Positions 18,860 through 28,044 of a stretch of 41,727 nucleotides of DNA are shown piece by piece (position 1 is the stretch's first letter; every line of letters starts with the position of its first letter). The notes under the pieces are model-generated. The model made no database searches. It had not been told where the DNA came from and was given only the letters and a program-made list of their open reading frames with translations. This DNA is from CAWDPQ01 sp049642465. Lineage in GTDB: Bacteria > Acidobacteriota > Vicinamibacteria > Vicinamibacterales > 2-12-FULL-66-21. The DNA lies in assembly GCA_049642465.1 (NCBI GenBank), contig JBAROV010000172.1:1-41727 (forward strand), written 5' to 3'. The position numbers and the translations under genes were made by a program.

Positions 18860-19090
18860 GCAAATGTTGAATCAGGAAGAACTCTCTTCCTTCATCCTTC
18901 TTCGTTGAGATGGATTCGGAGGCCCGGCCATCGGGCACCCCTCAGTATATTCGTAGTTGACGAACGAACCGGCCGGCGAGATCCAGGAGGACGGTGAATG
19001 GCGGGAATCGAACGGTGAATGGGGCTTCCCGGCCGTCGCGCGCGGCCTTTAGCCGCGGTTCTGACCCGGAGCTGAAGCTCCGCGCTACGA
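18860..19090. other. Gap between the efflux operon and the act-cox operon
   Basis: No gene is supported. On the minus strand it holds the end of the act-cox operon, then the leader of the efflux operon with a TATACT box at 18944-18949 and no good -35. An 11-bp direct repeat ACGGTGAATGG occurs at 18991-19001 and 19012-19022. Two hairpins are listed separately. Confidence 0.5.
19041..19082. terminator. Tandem hairpins after the act-cox operon
   Basis: CGGAGC-TGAA-GCTCCG (19067-19082) is a perfect 6-bp stem with a 4-nt loop, starting 8 nt after the coxD stop. CGCGGC-CTTTA-GCCGCG (19041-19057) is a second 6-bp stem. The pair ends the long minus-strand respiratory operon. There is no T-tract, so factor-dependent termination, mRNA 3'-end protection or a dispersed palindromic repeat are all possible. 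Confidence 0.45.
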
Positions 19091-19390
19091 CTACCGCAGC
19101 GACCCGGCCATCCACCCCCGTGTCAGGTAATCCCCCATCGTCAATCCGAACAGGATGAGGAGCCACAAGAAACCTGAGGCCGCGACGACCCACGTCAGTC
19201 GCGTGCTCCAGCGCACGTGCATGAAGAAGAGGACCACCAGCAGGGCCTTGGCGCACGCGATCGACAGCATGACGATGTTGTTGAGTGGCCCGAGGTCGTA
19301 CATGGCCACGACAACCGTGAGCGCCGTGCCGACGAGCAGGGCGATGAACACGAAATAGTAAAGGCTCTTCGGGGTGACGTGGCCAGACAT
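19091..19390 (-). CDS. Cytochrome c oxidase subunit IV (CoxD/CyoD-like)
   Basis: The 99-residue protein has three membrane segments: about residues 11-31 (YFVFIALLVGTALTVVVAMY), 37-58 (NIVMLSIACAKALLVVLFFMHV, with the family motif AxxKAxLVxxFFMHv) and 66-86 (WVVAASGFLWLLILFGLTM). This is the small subunit IV of bacterial aa3/caa3 oxidases, thought to help assembly and stability. It ends the operon, 7 bp after subunit III. Start MSGHVTPKSLYYF at 19390 is the family start. Confidence 0.85.
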   Translation of the reverse strand: MSGHVTPKSLYYFVFIALLVGTALTVVVAMYDLGPLNNIVMLSIACAKALLVVLFFMHVRWSTRLTWVVAASGFLWLLILFGLTMGDYLTRGWMAGSLR

Positions 19391-19397
19391 GTCGCTC

Positions 19398-20153
19398 TCA
19401 GTGGTAGTGATAGCCGATGAGATACAGCAATGGGAACAGGAAGATCCAGACGATGTCGACGAAGTGCCAGTACAGACCCGAGACCTCAACCGGTGTGTAG
19501 TAGTTCGCGTCGAACTGCCTGCGCCACGCCATGATGGCAATCACGGTCATGATTCCGAGTCCCACGATCATGTGGAGCGCGTGCAGACCGGTCATGCAGA
19601 AATACAGCGAGTAGAAAATCTCCGCGGCTTCCGGATATTTGCCTTCCCAGCGGAAGTGCGGCCCTGGCACGAGGTGGTGGTCGAATTTGTCTTTGTACTC
19701 GATGACCTTCACGCCGAGGAACGCCGCGCCGAGCACCATCGTCGCAAACAGCCATGCCACCTGCGTCCGCGCGGGCAGGCTCGTCTGCGCCGCTCGAACG
19801 GCGAGGGCCATCGTCAGCGAACTGCAAATGAGAACGGCTGTGTTGACGGCGCCCCAGATGACGTTCAGGTGATTGCTGGCTTCCTGAAACCCGGTTGAAT
19901 ACGCGCTTCGATAGACCAGGTACGCCACGAACAGACCGCCGAAGAACATGATTTCGGTGACCAGGAACACCCACATGCCAAGCGTGGACGCCTCGGCCTG
20001 GTCCGGCATGTTGTCGAAATGGTGCTGCAGCTTCGGGTGATGCGGGGCATACACGTGGGGCTCGCCCGAGTGTCCGGCAAAGCCAGGTTCATCGGTCAGC
20101 GGCGGCCTGTGAAGCGGCCCCGGATAGTGCTCGAGACCCGCGTCCTTAGCCAA
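19398..20153 (-). CDS. ctaE: Cytochrome c oxidase subunit III
   Basis: The 251-residue protein has the seven-helix-like CoxC pattern, with a His-rich N-terminus (HVYAPHHPKLQHHFDN), LGMWVFLVTEIMFFGGLFVAYLVYR, TAVLICSSLTMALAV, the YSLYFCMTGLHALHMIVGLG motif and GLYWHFVDIVWIFLFPLLYLIGYH at the end. Subunit III stabilises subunit I and its proton uptake. The start is TTG at 20153, overlapping the coxA stop by 8 bp. The middle contains an extra EYKDKFDHHLVPGPHFRWEG loop. It belongs to the caa3 oxidase of the act-cox operon. Confidence 0.93.
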   Translation of the reverse strand: MAKDAGLEHYPGPLHRPPLTDEPGFAGHSGEPHVYAPHHPKLQHHFDNMPDQAEASTLGMWVFLVTEIMFFGGLFVAYLVYRSAYSTGFQEASNHLNVIWGAVNTAVLICSSLTMALAVRAAQTSLPARTQVAWLFATMVLGAAFLGVKVIEYKDKFDHHLVPGPHFRWEGKYPEAAEIFYSLYFCMTGLHALHMIVGLGIMTVIAIMAWRRQFDANYYTPVEVSGLYWHFVDIVWIFLFPLLYLIGYHYH

Positions 20154-21759
20154 CGCCGACCTCCTTGCTGGGCGCGTACTGATGCGTACCGTGCGTGACG
20201 ACAGGCGAGAAGGTGAAGTTCTCCGTTGGCGGCGGAGAAGGAATCTCCCACTCGAGGCCCATCGAACCCCACGGATCCGCCGGCGCTTTCCTGCCTTTGA
20301 ATATCGAGTAGGTCAGGTAGACCAGCGGCACGATGTAGCCCACGGCGAGAATCGAGGCGCCCGCGCTCGAGAGCACGTTCAACACCTGGTACTCGGGCGG
20401 ATACGCGTGGTAGCGCCGGGGCATGCCGAGGTAGCCGGCAAGAAACTGCGGAAAGAACGTCAGGTTGAAGCCGACGAAGACGACGATGGCGGCAACCCTG
20501 GCCCACGCCTCGTTGTAGAGCCGTCCCGAGATTTTCGGCCACCAATAGTGCAGCCCGCCAAGGTAGCCCATGATCGCGCCGCCCACCATGATGTAGTGGA
20601 AGTGCGCGACCACGAAGTAGGTGTCGTGCACGTGAATGTCGAGACCCATCGTCGCGAGAAACAGTCCGGTGAGTCCGCCGATCGTAAACAGCCCGATGAA
20701 GCCAATGGCGTAGAGCATGGGCGAGTCGAGCGATACCGCCCCCTTGTAGATCGTCGCCGTCCAGTTGAACACCTTGATCGCCGACGGAATGGCGACAAGG
20801 AAGCTGATGAACGAGAACACCAGTCCCGCGTACACCGACTGACCCGCGACGAAGAGGTGATGCCCCCAGACGAGGAAGCCGATGACCGCGATCGCCAGCG
20901 ACGAGAACGCGATGAAGGAATAGCCGAAGATGTTCTTGCGCGCGAAGGCCTGAACGATCTCGCTGACGACCCCCATCGCCGGGAGGATCATGATGTAGAC
21001 CGCAGGATGCGAGTAGAACCAGAACAGATGCTGGAAGAGGACGGGGTCGCCCCCCAGTGCGGGGTCGAAGATTCCGAGGTGCAGCGCCCGCTCCGCCGCG
21101 ACCATGAGCACGGTGATCGCGATGACCGGCGTTCCCAGGATCATGATCAGGCTGGTGGCGTAGTGCGCCCAGACGAAGAGCGGCAGCCGGAACCAGGTGA
21201 GACCGGGCGCCCGCATCCGGTGGATTGTCACGATGAAGTTCAGGCCGGTGAGGATCGACGAGAACCCGGTGATGAAGATGCCGAGCGCCGCGGCCATCAC
21301 GTGCGAGTTCGCCGCCGCGGTGCTGTATGGCGTGTAGAAGGTCCAGCCGGTGTCAACGCCGCCGCTGAGGGCGACATAGAGCGTGAAGAGTCCGCCGAGA
21401 ATGTAGATGTACCAGCTCAGGAGGTTGATCCGCGGGAACGCGAGATCCTTCGCCCCGATCATGATCGGGATGAGGAAGTTGCCGAGCACGGCCGGGATCG
21501 ACGGGATCAGGAAGAAGAAGACCATCACCACGCCGTGCATGGTGAACATCTTGTTGTAGGTTTCCGCCGTCATCAGGTCTCCGGCGGGCGTCAGCAGTTC
21601 GAGACGAACCAGGGTCGCAAACGAACCGCCGATCACGAAGAACGCGGTAATCGACACCAGATACAGCAGCGCGATGCGCTTGTGGTCCTTCGTCAACAGC
21701 CACGACGCGAGGCCGTGCCCGTCGTTCAGGTAATTCAGCGTTGGTGTTTCCATCGTCAT
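20146..21759 (-). CDS. ctaD: Cytochrome c oxidase subunit I, A2-type heme-copper oxidase
   Basis: The 537-residue, twelve-helix subunit holds heme a, heme a3 and CuB. Visible ligands are His75 (MHG, heme a), His251 and Tyr255 (YSHPAVY, CuB ligand and cross-linked Tyr), His300-His301 (CuB), and the pair in VVAHFHYI (heme a3 and heme a). The D-channel entry Asn/Asp region is in GNFLIPIMIGAKDLAFPR. Instead of the GHPEV glutamate of A1 oxidases it has the Tyr249-Ser250 pair (YSHP), the mark of the A2 subclass. It reduces oxygen and pumps protons. It follows coxB by 81 bp and overlaps coxC. Start 21759 (MTMETP) and 21753 are both possible. Confidence 0.96.
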   Translation of the reverse strand: MTMETPTLNYLNDGHGLASWLLTKDHKRIALLYLVSITAFFVIGGSFATLVRLELLTPAGDLMTAETYNKMFTMHGVVMVFFFLIPSIPAVLGNFLIPIMIGAKDLAFPRINLLSWYIYILGGLFTLYVALSGGVDTGWTFYTPYSTAAANSHVMAAALGIFITGFSSILTGLNFIVTIHRMRAPGLTWFRLPLFVWAHYATSLIMILGTPVIAITVLMVAAERALHLGIFDPALGGDPVLFQHLFWFYSHPAVYIMILPAMGVVSEIVQAFARKNIFGYSFIAFSSLAIAVIGFLVWGHHLFVAGQSVYAGLVFSFISFLVAIPSAIKVFNWTATIYKGAVSLDSPMLYAIGFIGLFTIGGLTGLFLATMGLDIHVHDTYFVVAHFHYIMVGGAIMGYLGGLHYWWPKISGRLYNEAWARVAAIVVFVGFNLTFFPQFLAGYLGMPRRYHAYPPEYQVLNVLSSAGASILAVGYIVPLVYLTYSIFKGRKAPADPWGSMGLEWEIPSPPPTENFTFSPVVTHGTHQYAPSKEVGVG

Positions 21760-21840
21760 CTTTTCTGCGCGTCGGGTCCCACCCCACGTGCTCTCGCTCG
21801 GCGGCGCCGCTACGCGGCGCTCCCTCCGGCCCGCCGCGCG

Positions 21841-22794
21841 CTACTTGGGCGCGGGCGTCGCTCCCGGCTGGCTCAGCGAGCGTACGTACGCAATCAGTTG
21901 TAGTAACTGCTCTTCGGTGACCAGGCCCTGGAACGTCGGCATGATCGGCTGGAACCCGGCGACGACTTTCGCCTGAGGATTCACGATCGACTCGCGGATA
22001 TAGGCATCGTCAGCGATGACGGTGCCGCCTCCCTGCAGCTGCACCGGCTTTCCGTAGACGCCAGTCAGGACCGGACCACGTCCCTGCGTGTCCCCCATGT
22101 GGCACGTGTTGCAGACGAGATCCTGAAACAGCTTTGCGCCCGCGGCGACCGGCGAATCTTCAGCCCGTCCGCCGCTCAGCCACTGCTGGAAGTCGGTCGG
22201 CTCCATCGCGGTGATCGTTCCAATCATTCCCGAGTGTTTCGTGCCGCAGTATTCGGCGCAGAAGAGGTGGTACTGGCCGGGCCGTTTCGCTGTAAACCAC
22301 ATCGTGTTGTAGCGGCCGGGAATGACGTCGGCCTTCACACGAAAGTCAGGGATGTAGTAGCTGTGCAGCACGTCCTCCGAGCCCATGATGAGCTTCACAG
22401 GGCGACCGATGGGCACGTGCAGCTCGTTGATCTCGCGCTGCCCGTCCATGTGCTGCACCTTCCACATCCACTGCTTGCCGACGACGAAGATCTCCATCGC
22501 GCCCGCGGGTGGCCGGTAGAGATCGAAGAACACCTTGGCACCCCAGCCGAACATCACCATCACGATGCCGAGCGGGATGAACGTCCAGAGCAGTTCGAGC
22601 GGCAGCGATCCATGAATCGCGACGCCGATATCGTCGTCGTTCCGGCGTCGATACTTCACCGCAAACACGACGACGAGGACTGCAATGAGCAGCGAGAAGA
22701 ATGCCGAGACGGCGACCAGGAAGAAGTAAACAGCATCGACCTGGCTCGCCTGCTCGGACGCCTGCTGCGGAAAGAGTGGAAGGTTCGTGAACAT
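21841..22794 (-). CDS. ctaC: Cytochrome c oxidase subunit II fused to cytochrome c (caa3 type)
   Basis: The 317-residue protein has two membrane segments (about residues 20-46 and 66-90) and a cupredoxin domain with the CuA ligands His144, Cys179, Glu181 (carbonyl), Cys183, His187 and Met190 (CAEYCGTKHSGM). A C-terminal cytochrome c domain follows, with CNTCH at 228-232 and a probable axial Met285 (IMPTF). The fusion makes the oxidase a caa3 enzyme able to accept electrons directly from a partner such as ACIII. Start MFTNLPLFPQQASEQ at 22794 gives the expected family length. The SCO gene ends 2 bp upstream, so translation is tightly linked. Confidence 0.95.
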   Translation of the reverse strand: MFTNLPLFPQQASEQASQVDAVYFFLVAVSAFFSLLIAVLVVVFAVKYRRRNDDDIGVAIHGSLPLELLWTFIPLGIVMVMFGWGAKVFFDLYRPPAGAMEIFVVGKQWMWKVQHMDGQREINELHVPIGRPVKLIMGSEDVLHSYYIPDFRVKADVIPGRYNTMWFTAKRPGQYHLFCAEYCGTKHSGMIGTITAMEPTDFQQWLSGGRAEDSPVAAGAKLFQDLVCNTCHMGDTQGRGPVLTGVYGKPVQLQGGGTVIADDAYIRESIVNPQAKVVAGFQPIMPTFQGLVTEEQLLQLIAYVRSLSQPGATPAPK

Positions 22795-22796
22795 GT

Positions 22797-23681
22797 TTAG
22801 GAACCGGCGCCCGGCGCTCGGGGCTCGTTGGTCAAGGCGGCAGCCTTTTCCCTCCGCAGGCTGACCGTGAGAAACAACAGGAATCCGAGGACGGTGACGA
22901 CGCCGGAGACACGCACCAGGCGCAACACCGCCGCGCCGTACTTGCCGGTCGCCGGGTCGTAGTGGTAGCAAAGCAGCAGGAAGTCGTCGATGGGCGTTCC
23001 AATTCGTTCTTCCGACGCTTCAATCAGGCCAAAACGGAGGTCGCGAGCCGAGAATTCGATCCCGTAGAAGTACTTCGAGATCATGCCGTGCGGTGTCAGC
23101 ACCTCGATGCCCGCGCCATGCGCGAACTGCTCAATTTCCTTGTCGTATTCGTAGCGGAAGCCGATTGCCTGGGTCAGTTTCCTGATTGACTCTTCGGGAC
23201 CGGTCAGAAAGTGCCATCCCCCTGCGGTGTGCGGCCGGCCGTATCGCTCCAGGTAATTCGCCTTCTTCTGGGAGGCGAGTCCCGGGCCTTCCTTTGGATT
23301 GAAGCTCACGGCGACGACTTCGAATTCACGACCTGGTTCGAAGTTCATCACGCCGAGTGTACTGACGAGACCGTTCAGCACCTGCGTGCAGAGCATTGGA
23401 CACTCGTAGTAGACGAGGGCGAGGATCACCGGACGCTTACCAAAGAACTCGCCGAGCTGCACGGTGCGACCGCTCTCATCGACAAACGGCAGATCCAGCG
23501 GCACGTGCGAGTTGAGGCGCTGGTCGATGCCAATGCGGCCAAGGACGCCCGGTTTTGCACTCGTGGGATCGCCGGGGTTCGGCGCCATCCCCGCCGGAGG
23601 ACTCTGCGCGCGCGCCGATCCCGCCGTCACGGCGAGGAGCGCCACGAGCGAACCGATCAATCGATAAGGTTTACTGCCCAT
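22797..23681 (-). CDS. SCO1/SenC family copper chaperone for CuA assembly
   Basis: The 294-residue protein has a signal peptide (about residues 1-26, ending AGSARAQ), a thioredoxin-like SCO domain with the copper motif CPMLC (Cys94, Cys98) and the later His in LTPHGMISKYFYG, and a C-terminal membrane anchor (about 260-282, VVTVLGFLLFLTVSL). SCO proteins deliver copper to CuA of subunit II, encoded next in the operon. The start at 23681 overlaps the preceding gene by 11 bp. The C-terminal anchor is unusual compared with the N-terminal anchor of mitochondrial Sco1 but is seen in the group linked to ACIII-caa3 clusters. Confidence 0.92.
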   Translation of the reverse strand: MGSKPYRLIGSLVALLAVTAGSARAQSPPAGMAPNPGDPTSAKPGVLGRIGIDQRLNSHVPLDLPFVDESGRTVQLGEFFGKRPVILALVYYECPMLCTQVLNGLVSTLGVMNFEPGREFEVVAVSFNPKEGPGLASQKKANYLERYGRPHTAGGWHFLTGPEESIRKLTQAIGFRYEYDKEIEQFAHGAGIEVLTPHGMISKYFYGIEFSARDLRFGLIEASEERIGTPIDDFLLLCYHYDPATGKYGAAVLRLVRVSGVVTVLGFLLFLTVSLRREKAAALTNEPRAPGAGS

Positions 23682-24285
23682 GTCCCTTTGGCGCCGCTGC
23701 GGGCGCTGCCGCAGGTGGCTCCCCAGCCGGTGGCTGCGGTGGCTTTGGGCCTGGTTGTTGTGCGGGCGCCGGGGTAATCGTCCGGCCGCTCGAGGATTCT
23801 CCAAACGCGGCGCGCCGCGTGCCGAGCAGCGAGTCCGCTCCTTCGGCGCGAGCCGGCAACCCGCGCTGCAGGATCAACTTCTTCGCTTCGCTGATGGGAA
23901 TGCGCGCGACGCCTGCCTTCTCGTCGATCCAGCCGTAGGTCGCGAGCGACGTCTGCTCCTTGGTCCGTTGCTCATGGAGCACCGTGGGCTCGCTCGTCAC
24001 CAGCTGCGGTCCTGCCGTTCCCTTGCCAAAGATCGGCTCCTTGATCGAAGAGGCCGGCATCTGCACCGCCGGCCGCGCGAGCGGCGAAAGCGTCGGGTCG
24101 CTTTTCGCGGCCTGCCGTTCGAGGAGCTTGAACAGTCCTCCCATCAGTAGAAAGACGGTGAGAACGACCGTCAAGAGGCCAATGGCGAATGCGAGCACGG
24201 TACGCACGTCGACGTCGCGGTGCTCGTGCGCGACCTCGGGATTGTGGAGGTAGTCCGCGTCCGATGGCTGATTAGTGTGACTCAT
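23671..24285 (-). CDS. Membrane-anchored periplasmic protein of the act-cox operon, function unknown
   Basis: The 204-residue protein has a hydrophilic N-terminus with several His residues (MSHTNQPSDADYLHNPEVAH), one membrane segment (about 30-52, VLAFAIGLLTVVLTVFLLMGGLF), and a periplasmic part with the motif YGWIDEKAGVARIPISEAKKLILQ. That motif recurs in proteins beside SCO and cox genes. The C-terminal 50 residues are rich in Pro and Ala. It overlaps actF by 14 bp and SCO by 11 bp, so it is translated with them. It may help assembly of the ACIII-caa3 pair or of copper delivery, but this rests on position only. Confidence 0.75.
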   Translation of the reverse strand: MSHTNQPSDADYLHNPEVAHEHRDVDVRTVLAFAIGLLTVVLTVFLLMGGLFKLLERQAAKSDPTLSPLARPAVQMPASSIKEPIFGKGTAGPQLVTSEPTVLHEQRTKEQTSLATYGWIDEKAGVARIPISEAKKLILQRGLPARAEGADSLLGTRRAAFGESSSGRTITPAPAQQPGPKPPQPPAGEPPAAAPAAAPKGHGQ

Positions 24286-25495
24286 GCGCGAACGCTTCCT
24301 TGAAGTACGGATCGTTCAGTGGAACGAGCGATCGACTGCGGAGCTGACGGACAAAAAAGAACAGCCACAGCCCGGCGAGGCCGATGGGAATCACGATGTT
24401 CATCCAATGCACCGGGATCGAGAATCCCGGATGCGCCTCGCCCGCGGCAGCGTCCTGCGCGAACCTCGGTCCGACGAGCCAGATCAAATCCACCAGCCGC
24501 ATGACGACGACGAACACCGCGACTCTCGCCAGCCAGCGACTGTGCCGCTTCAAATCGCGTGAGAGCAACAGCACGAAGGGCAACGCGAAATGTCCAAATA
24601 CGATGAGCAGCGCCACCGCGCCCCAGCCGCCTCGAATCCGTTCGATGTACCACGGAATCTCTTCCGGCAGGTTCCCCGACCAGATGATCAGGAACTGGGA
24701 GAAGGCCATGTAGGCCCAGAGCATCACAAAGGCCAGCAGCAGCTTGCCCAGATCGTGGAACTGACCGGCCGAGAAGACCGTCCCCAAGACGCCAGACCGG
24801 GCCACGAGCGCCAGAATCGCAATCGTGAAGGCCAGTGCCGACAGCCCCTGCCCCACCACCATCAGGAGCCCGAAGATCGTCGAGTACCAATGCGGATCGA
24901 CCGACATGATCCAGTCCACCGACGCCAGCGACACAGTCAAGACGAGAAACAGCAAGCCCGGGGCGCTCACGGTCCGGAAACGCACGGTGTCGGCAGGGGT
25001 GACGGCCTTCTCAGCCCTGTCCTGTGCGGCCGACCACTTGTTCAACACGAACGCGCAGAGCAGCCAGAATGCGAAATACACCACGGCTCGGATGATGAAG
25101 AACGTGACGTTGAGATACGGTGCCTTCTGCAGGAGGATTGGATCGGCCTGCACGGCTTCGGGCCGGGCCCAGAGAAAAATCGGACGCAGGCCGAAGAGAA
25201 TCGGAATGAAGGCCAGCGCAACCAGCCAGAGCGTGCCCGATGCCGCTTCGAACACGCGGCGACCGGCGAGGCCCCATTTGCCCCCCGACATGTGCTGCAG
25301 CATCAGCAGGCCCAACGATCCCAGCGACAAGCCGAGGATGAAGAGAAAACCAATCAGCCAGGACTGAAAGAACCGGTCCGAGTTGATGAAGGCGCCGATC
25401 ACGCCCGCCGCAAGCGCAACGACGCCGACGACCAGGCCACGCTGCTGGAGACTGGCCAACGCCGGAACGTCCGGAGTAACGGAGTGTGTCTGCAT
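24272..25495 (-). CDS. actF: ActF, quinol:electron-carrier oxidoreductase membrane subunit (ACIII)
   Basis: The 407-residue protein is a ten-helix membrane protein distantly related to ActC/NrfD. Family marks are TVSLASVDWIMSVDPHWYSTIFGLL, GQFHDLGKLLLAFVMLWAYMAFSQFLIIWSGNLPEEIPWY and VGHFALPFVLLLSRDLKR. ActF forms part of the membrane core of alternative complex III beside ActC and is proposed to take part in proton movement. It follows actE by 4 bp and overlaps the next gene by 14 bp. A second copy of this gene is at 35500-36714. Confidence 0.94.
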   Translation of the reverse strand: MQTHSVTPDVPALASLQQRGLVVGVVALAAGVIGAFINSDRFFQSWLIGFLFILGLSLGSLGLLMLQHMSGGKWGLAGRRVFEAASGTLWLVALAFIPILFGLRPIFLWARPEAVQADPILLQKAPYLNVTFFIIRAVVYFAFWLLCAFVLNKWSAAQDRAEKAVTPADTVRFRTVSAPGLLFLVLTVSLASVDWIMSVDPHWYSTIFGLLMVVGQGLSALAFTIAILALVARSGVLGTVFSAGQFHDLGKLLLAFVMLWAYMAFSQFLIIWSGNLPEEIPWYIERIRGGWGAVALLIVFGHFALPFVLLLSRDLKRHSRWLARVAVFVVVMRLVDLIWLVGPRFAQDAAAGEAHPGFSIPVHWMNIVIPIGLAGLWLFFFVRQLRSRSLVPLNDPYFKEAFAHESH

Positions 25496-25499
25496 GACG

Positions 25500-26096
25500 C
25501 TAGCGCGGCTCCCCCGAGGGCGCGGCGGGCTTGAGCTTGGTCGGATCTCCTCCCGGGATGTCCGAGGGAGATGCGCGGTGCGACAACTGCAGCGCGCGGA
25601 TGTAGGCGACGATGGCCCAGCGATCCCGCGGCGCGATTTGCGCGCGGTAATCCGGCATGGCTCCGAAGCCGTTGCTCATCACGTCGAAAAAATGTCCCGG
25701 CGGAGCCGTCCGCAGCCGCTCATCGTGAAACGAGGGCGGCTGTCGATAGCCGCGCTGCACCACCATCCCACGGCCGCTGCCGGTTCGATCGTGGCAGGGC
25801 GCGCAAAAGATGTTGAAACGCTCCTCTCCTCGATCGAGCAGGTGCTCGTCGACGGCAAACGGCAGCTCCGCGAGCGCGGTGCCGCCGACTTTGCCGGTGA
25901 AGAACGCCTCGTCTTCCTGGAGCGTGCCCCGCGCGATCGTCCCTTCCGCGAGCGGCCGCGCGCTGGAGCCGTCACTGAAGAACGTCGTGGCGCGGAGCGG
26001 CCGGTACTTCGGCTGATTGTGCATGTCCTGGCGGCAGCCCGAGACCGCAAGGACACAGAGGACAGCAGCGAGCAATTGCCTACGCCTCGACTTCAT
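25500..26096 (-). CDS. actE: ActE, monoheme cytochrome c lipoprotein of ACIII
   Basis: The 198-residue protein has a lipoprotein signal with the lipobox AVSGC (Cys21), so it is predicted to be lipid-anchored in the periplasm. It carries one heme c site, CAPCH (98-102), and a probable axial Met in FGAMPDY. In ACIII, ActE takes electrons from the ActB/ActA side and passes them to the oxidase or a soluble carrier. The start overlaps the actD stop by 17 bp. The C-terminal 25 residues are Pro/Ala-rich. It has no counterpart in the second cluster (32199-41706). Confidence 0.93.
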   Translation of the reverse strand: MKSRRRQLLAAVLCVLAVSGCRQDMHNQPKYRPLRATTFFSDGSSARPLAEGTIARGTLQEDEAFFTGKVGGTALAELPFAVDEHLLDRGEERFNIFCAPCHDRTGSGRGMVVQRGYRQPPSFHDERLRTAPPGHFFDVMSNGFGAMPDYRAQIAPRDRWAIVAYIRALQLSHRASPSDIPGGDPTKLKPAAPSGEPR

Positions 26097-26634
26097 TGAT
26101 CTCTCGGGCTCCCAGCGACTTCAGGAAATCGAACGTCTGCTTGCGATCGAATTTCGGATCGGTAGCTTCGATCGTCAGAAAGAAACCGTCCTCGCTCGCG
26201 GCTTTGGCAAATCGTGGCACGTTGAACACCGGGTGATACGGCATCGGCAAGCCGCTCAACCCAATCCAGCTGAGGACCGCGCTGAACGACGCCAGCAGGA
26301 TCGTCACTTCGAACGTGACGGGAATGAAAGAAGGCCAGCTGTTCAGCGGCCGCCCGCCGACGTTCATCGGGTAGGCGATGGCGGACACCCAGTAGCACAG
26401 GCCGAAGCCGGCCAGCGCGCCAGCGATTCCCCCGCACAGAATAAAGAGCGGCACCCGCCGATCGTGTGCGTCGATGGCGTCAAAGAGCTCGTGAATCGGA
26501 AACGGGGAGTACGCGTCCGTCTTGCGATACCCCTCGGCATGCACGCGGCGCGCGGCCTGGACCAGGCTGTTCGCGTCGGGAAACTCCGCCATCACGCCGT
26601 AAATCGGGTTTGCTGCGTCCATAGCGTGCGTCAT
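26080..26634 (-). CDS. actD: ActD, DUF3341 membrane subunit of ACIII
   Basis: The 184-residue protein begins MTHAMDAANPIYGVMAEFPD. It has an N-terminal soluble alpha/beta part with SPFPIHELFDAI, two membrane segments (about residues 57-80 and 98-120, around FIPVTFEVTILLASFSAVL), and the ending DGFFLTIEATDPKFD...LGAREINEVEA. ActD is a structural subunit of ACIII with its soluble part on the cytoplasmic side. A GTG at 26664 in the same frame would overlap actC by 11 bp and has GGAGG only 2 nt away; 26634 is chosen because it gives the family length, like the 185-residue copy at 34942. Confidence 0.9.
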   Translation of the reverse strand: MTHAMDAANPIYGVMAEFPDANSLVQAARRVHAEGYRKTDAYSPFPIHELFDAIDAHDRRVPLFILCGGIAGALAGFGLCYWVSAIAYPMNVGGRPLNSWPSFIPVTFEVTILLASFSAVLSWIGLSGLPMPYHPVFNVPRFAKAASEDGFFLTIEATDPKFDRKQTFDFLKSLGAREINEVEA

Positions 26635-26653
26635 TTCTCGGGGCGCCGGCGCA

Positions 26654-28044
26654 TCAGTGCGCACCGCCTCCCTTCACTTTCGCTTCGGGCAGCAGCGTGC
26701 GCATCTCGAAGATCGAAATCATCGGCAGCACCCGCACGAAGAGGAACATCAGCATCACGAAGAGGCCGATCGTGCCAAAGAACGTCGAGAAGTCCCAGAT
26801 CGTCGGGTAATACATGTCCCAGGACGAGGGGAGGAAATCACGGTGCAGCGAGGTCACGATGATGACGAACCGCTCGAGCCACATGCCGACGCTGACAATG
26901 AATGCCACGAGGAACAGCCAGGCGGTATTGGTCCGAAGGCGCTTGAACCAGAGACTCTGCGGCGTGATCCCATTACAGAAGATCAACAGCCAGTACACCC
27001 ACCCGTATGGACCGGTGGTCCGGTTGTGCATCATGTATTTCTCGTACGAGTTCGCGCTGTACCAGCCGAAGAACGCTTCCGACGCATAACCGTAGACGAC
27101 GATCAGGCCGGTCACGAGCGTGACCTTCGCCATGTTCTCCAGATGCCGCATGGTGATGAAGTCTTCAAGGCCATACCATCGCCGCAGCGGGATCGCGAGG
27201 AGGAGCACCATGGCGAAGCCGGCATAGATCGCCCCGGCCACGAAGTACGGCGGGAAGATCGTCGCGTGCCAGCCCGGGATGATGCCGACCGAGAAGTCGA
27301 AGCTCACAACCGTGTGGACCGACAGGACGAGCGGCGTCGACATACCCGCCAGGATCAGATAAGCGGTCTCGTAGCGCTGCCAGTGCCGCGCCGAGCCGCG
27401 CCACCCCAGCGCCAGGACACCGAAGAGACGGGCGATGCGCCTGCTCTTGGCCCGGTCGCGGAGCGTCGCCAGATCTGGTACGAGCCCGGTGTACCAGAAG
27501 AGCAGCGACACGGTCCCGTAAGTCGAGACGGCGAACACGTCCCAAATCAGCGGGCTGCGGAACTGCGGCCAGATCCCCATGCTGTTGGGATACGGCAACA
27601 GCCAGTAGATCGCCAGCCATGGCCGCCCGGTATGAATCAACGGAAACATCGCCGCGCACGCGACCGCAAACAGCGTCATCGCTTCCGCAAAACGGTTGAT
27701 CGACGTGCGCCAGTCCTGCTTGAGCAGCAGCAGGATCGCCGAAATCAGCGTGCCGGCGTGTCCGATGCCGATCCACCAGACGAAATTGATGATGTCAAAC
27801 GCCCACCCGACGGGGATGTTGTTGCCCCAGATGCCGATTCCCTTCAGGAACAAATAGGCCACCGAGGCGGTGAGCACGTTCACGAAGATGAATCCGATCC
27901 CGAACATCACGAACCAGCCGATCGGGTGCCGCTTCGTGAGAACGATCGAGCCGATCTTCTCGGTGATTGTCCGGTAGGTGTGTCCCGGCTCGATCACCGG
28001 ATACGGAGCGTCGTAGCCCGCGGGGCGGGCAGGTTTCGGATCCA

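Noticed and set aside
20182..21903. 573-codon plus-strand frame rich in Arg, Asp and Glu
   Set aside because: Exact antisense of ctaD. Charge-rich composition comes from the reverse complement of hydrophobic helix codons.
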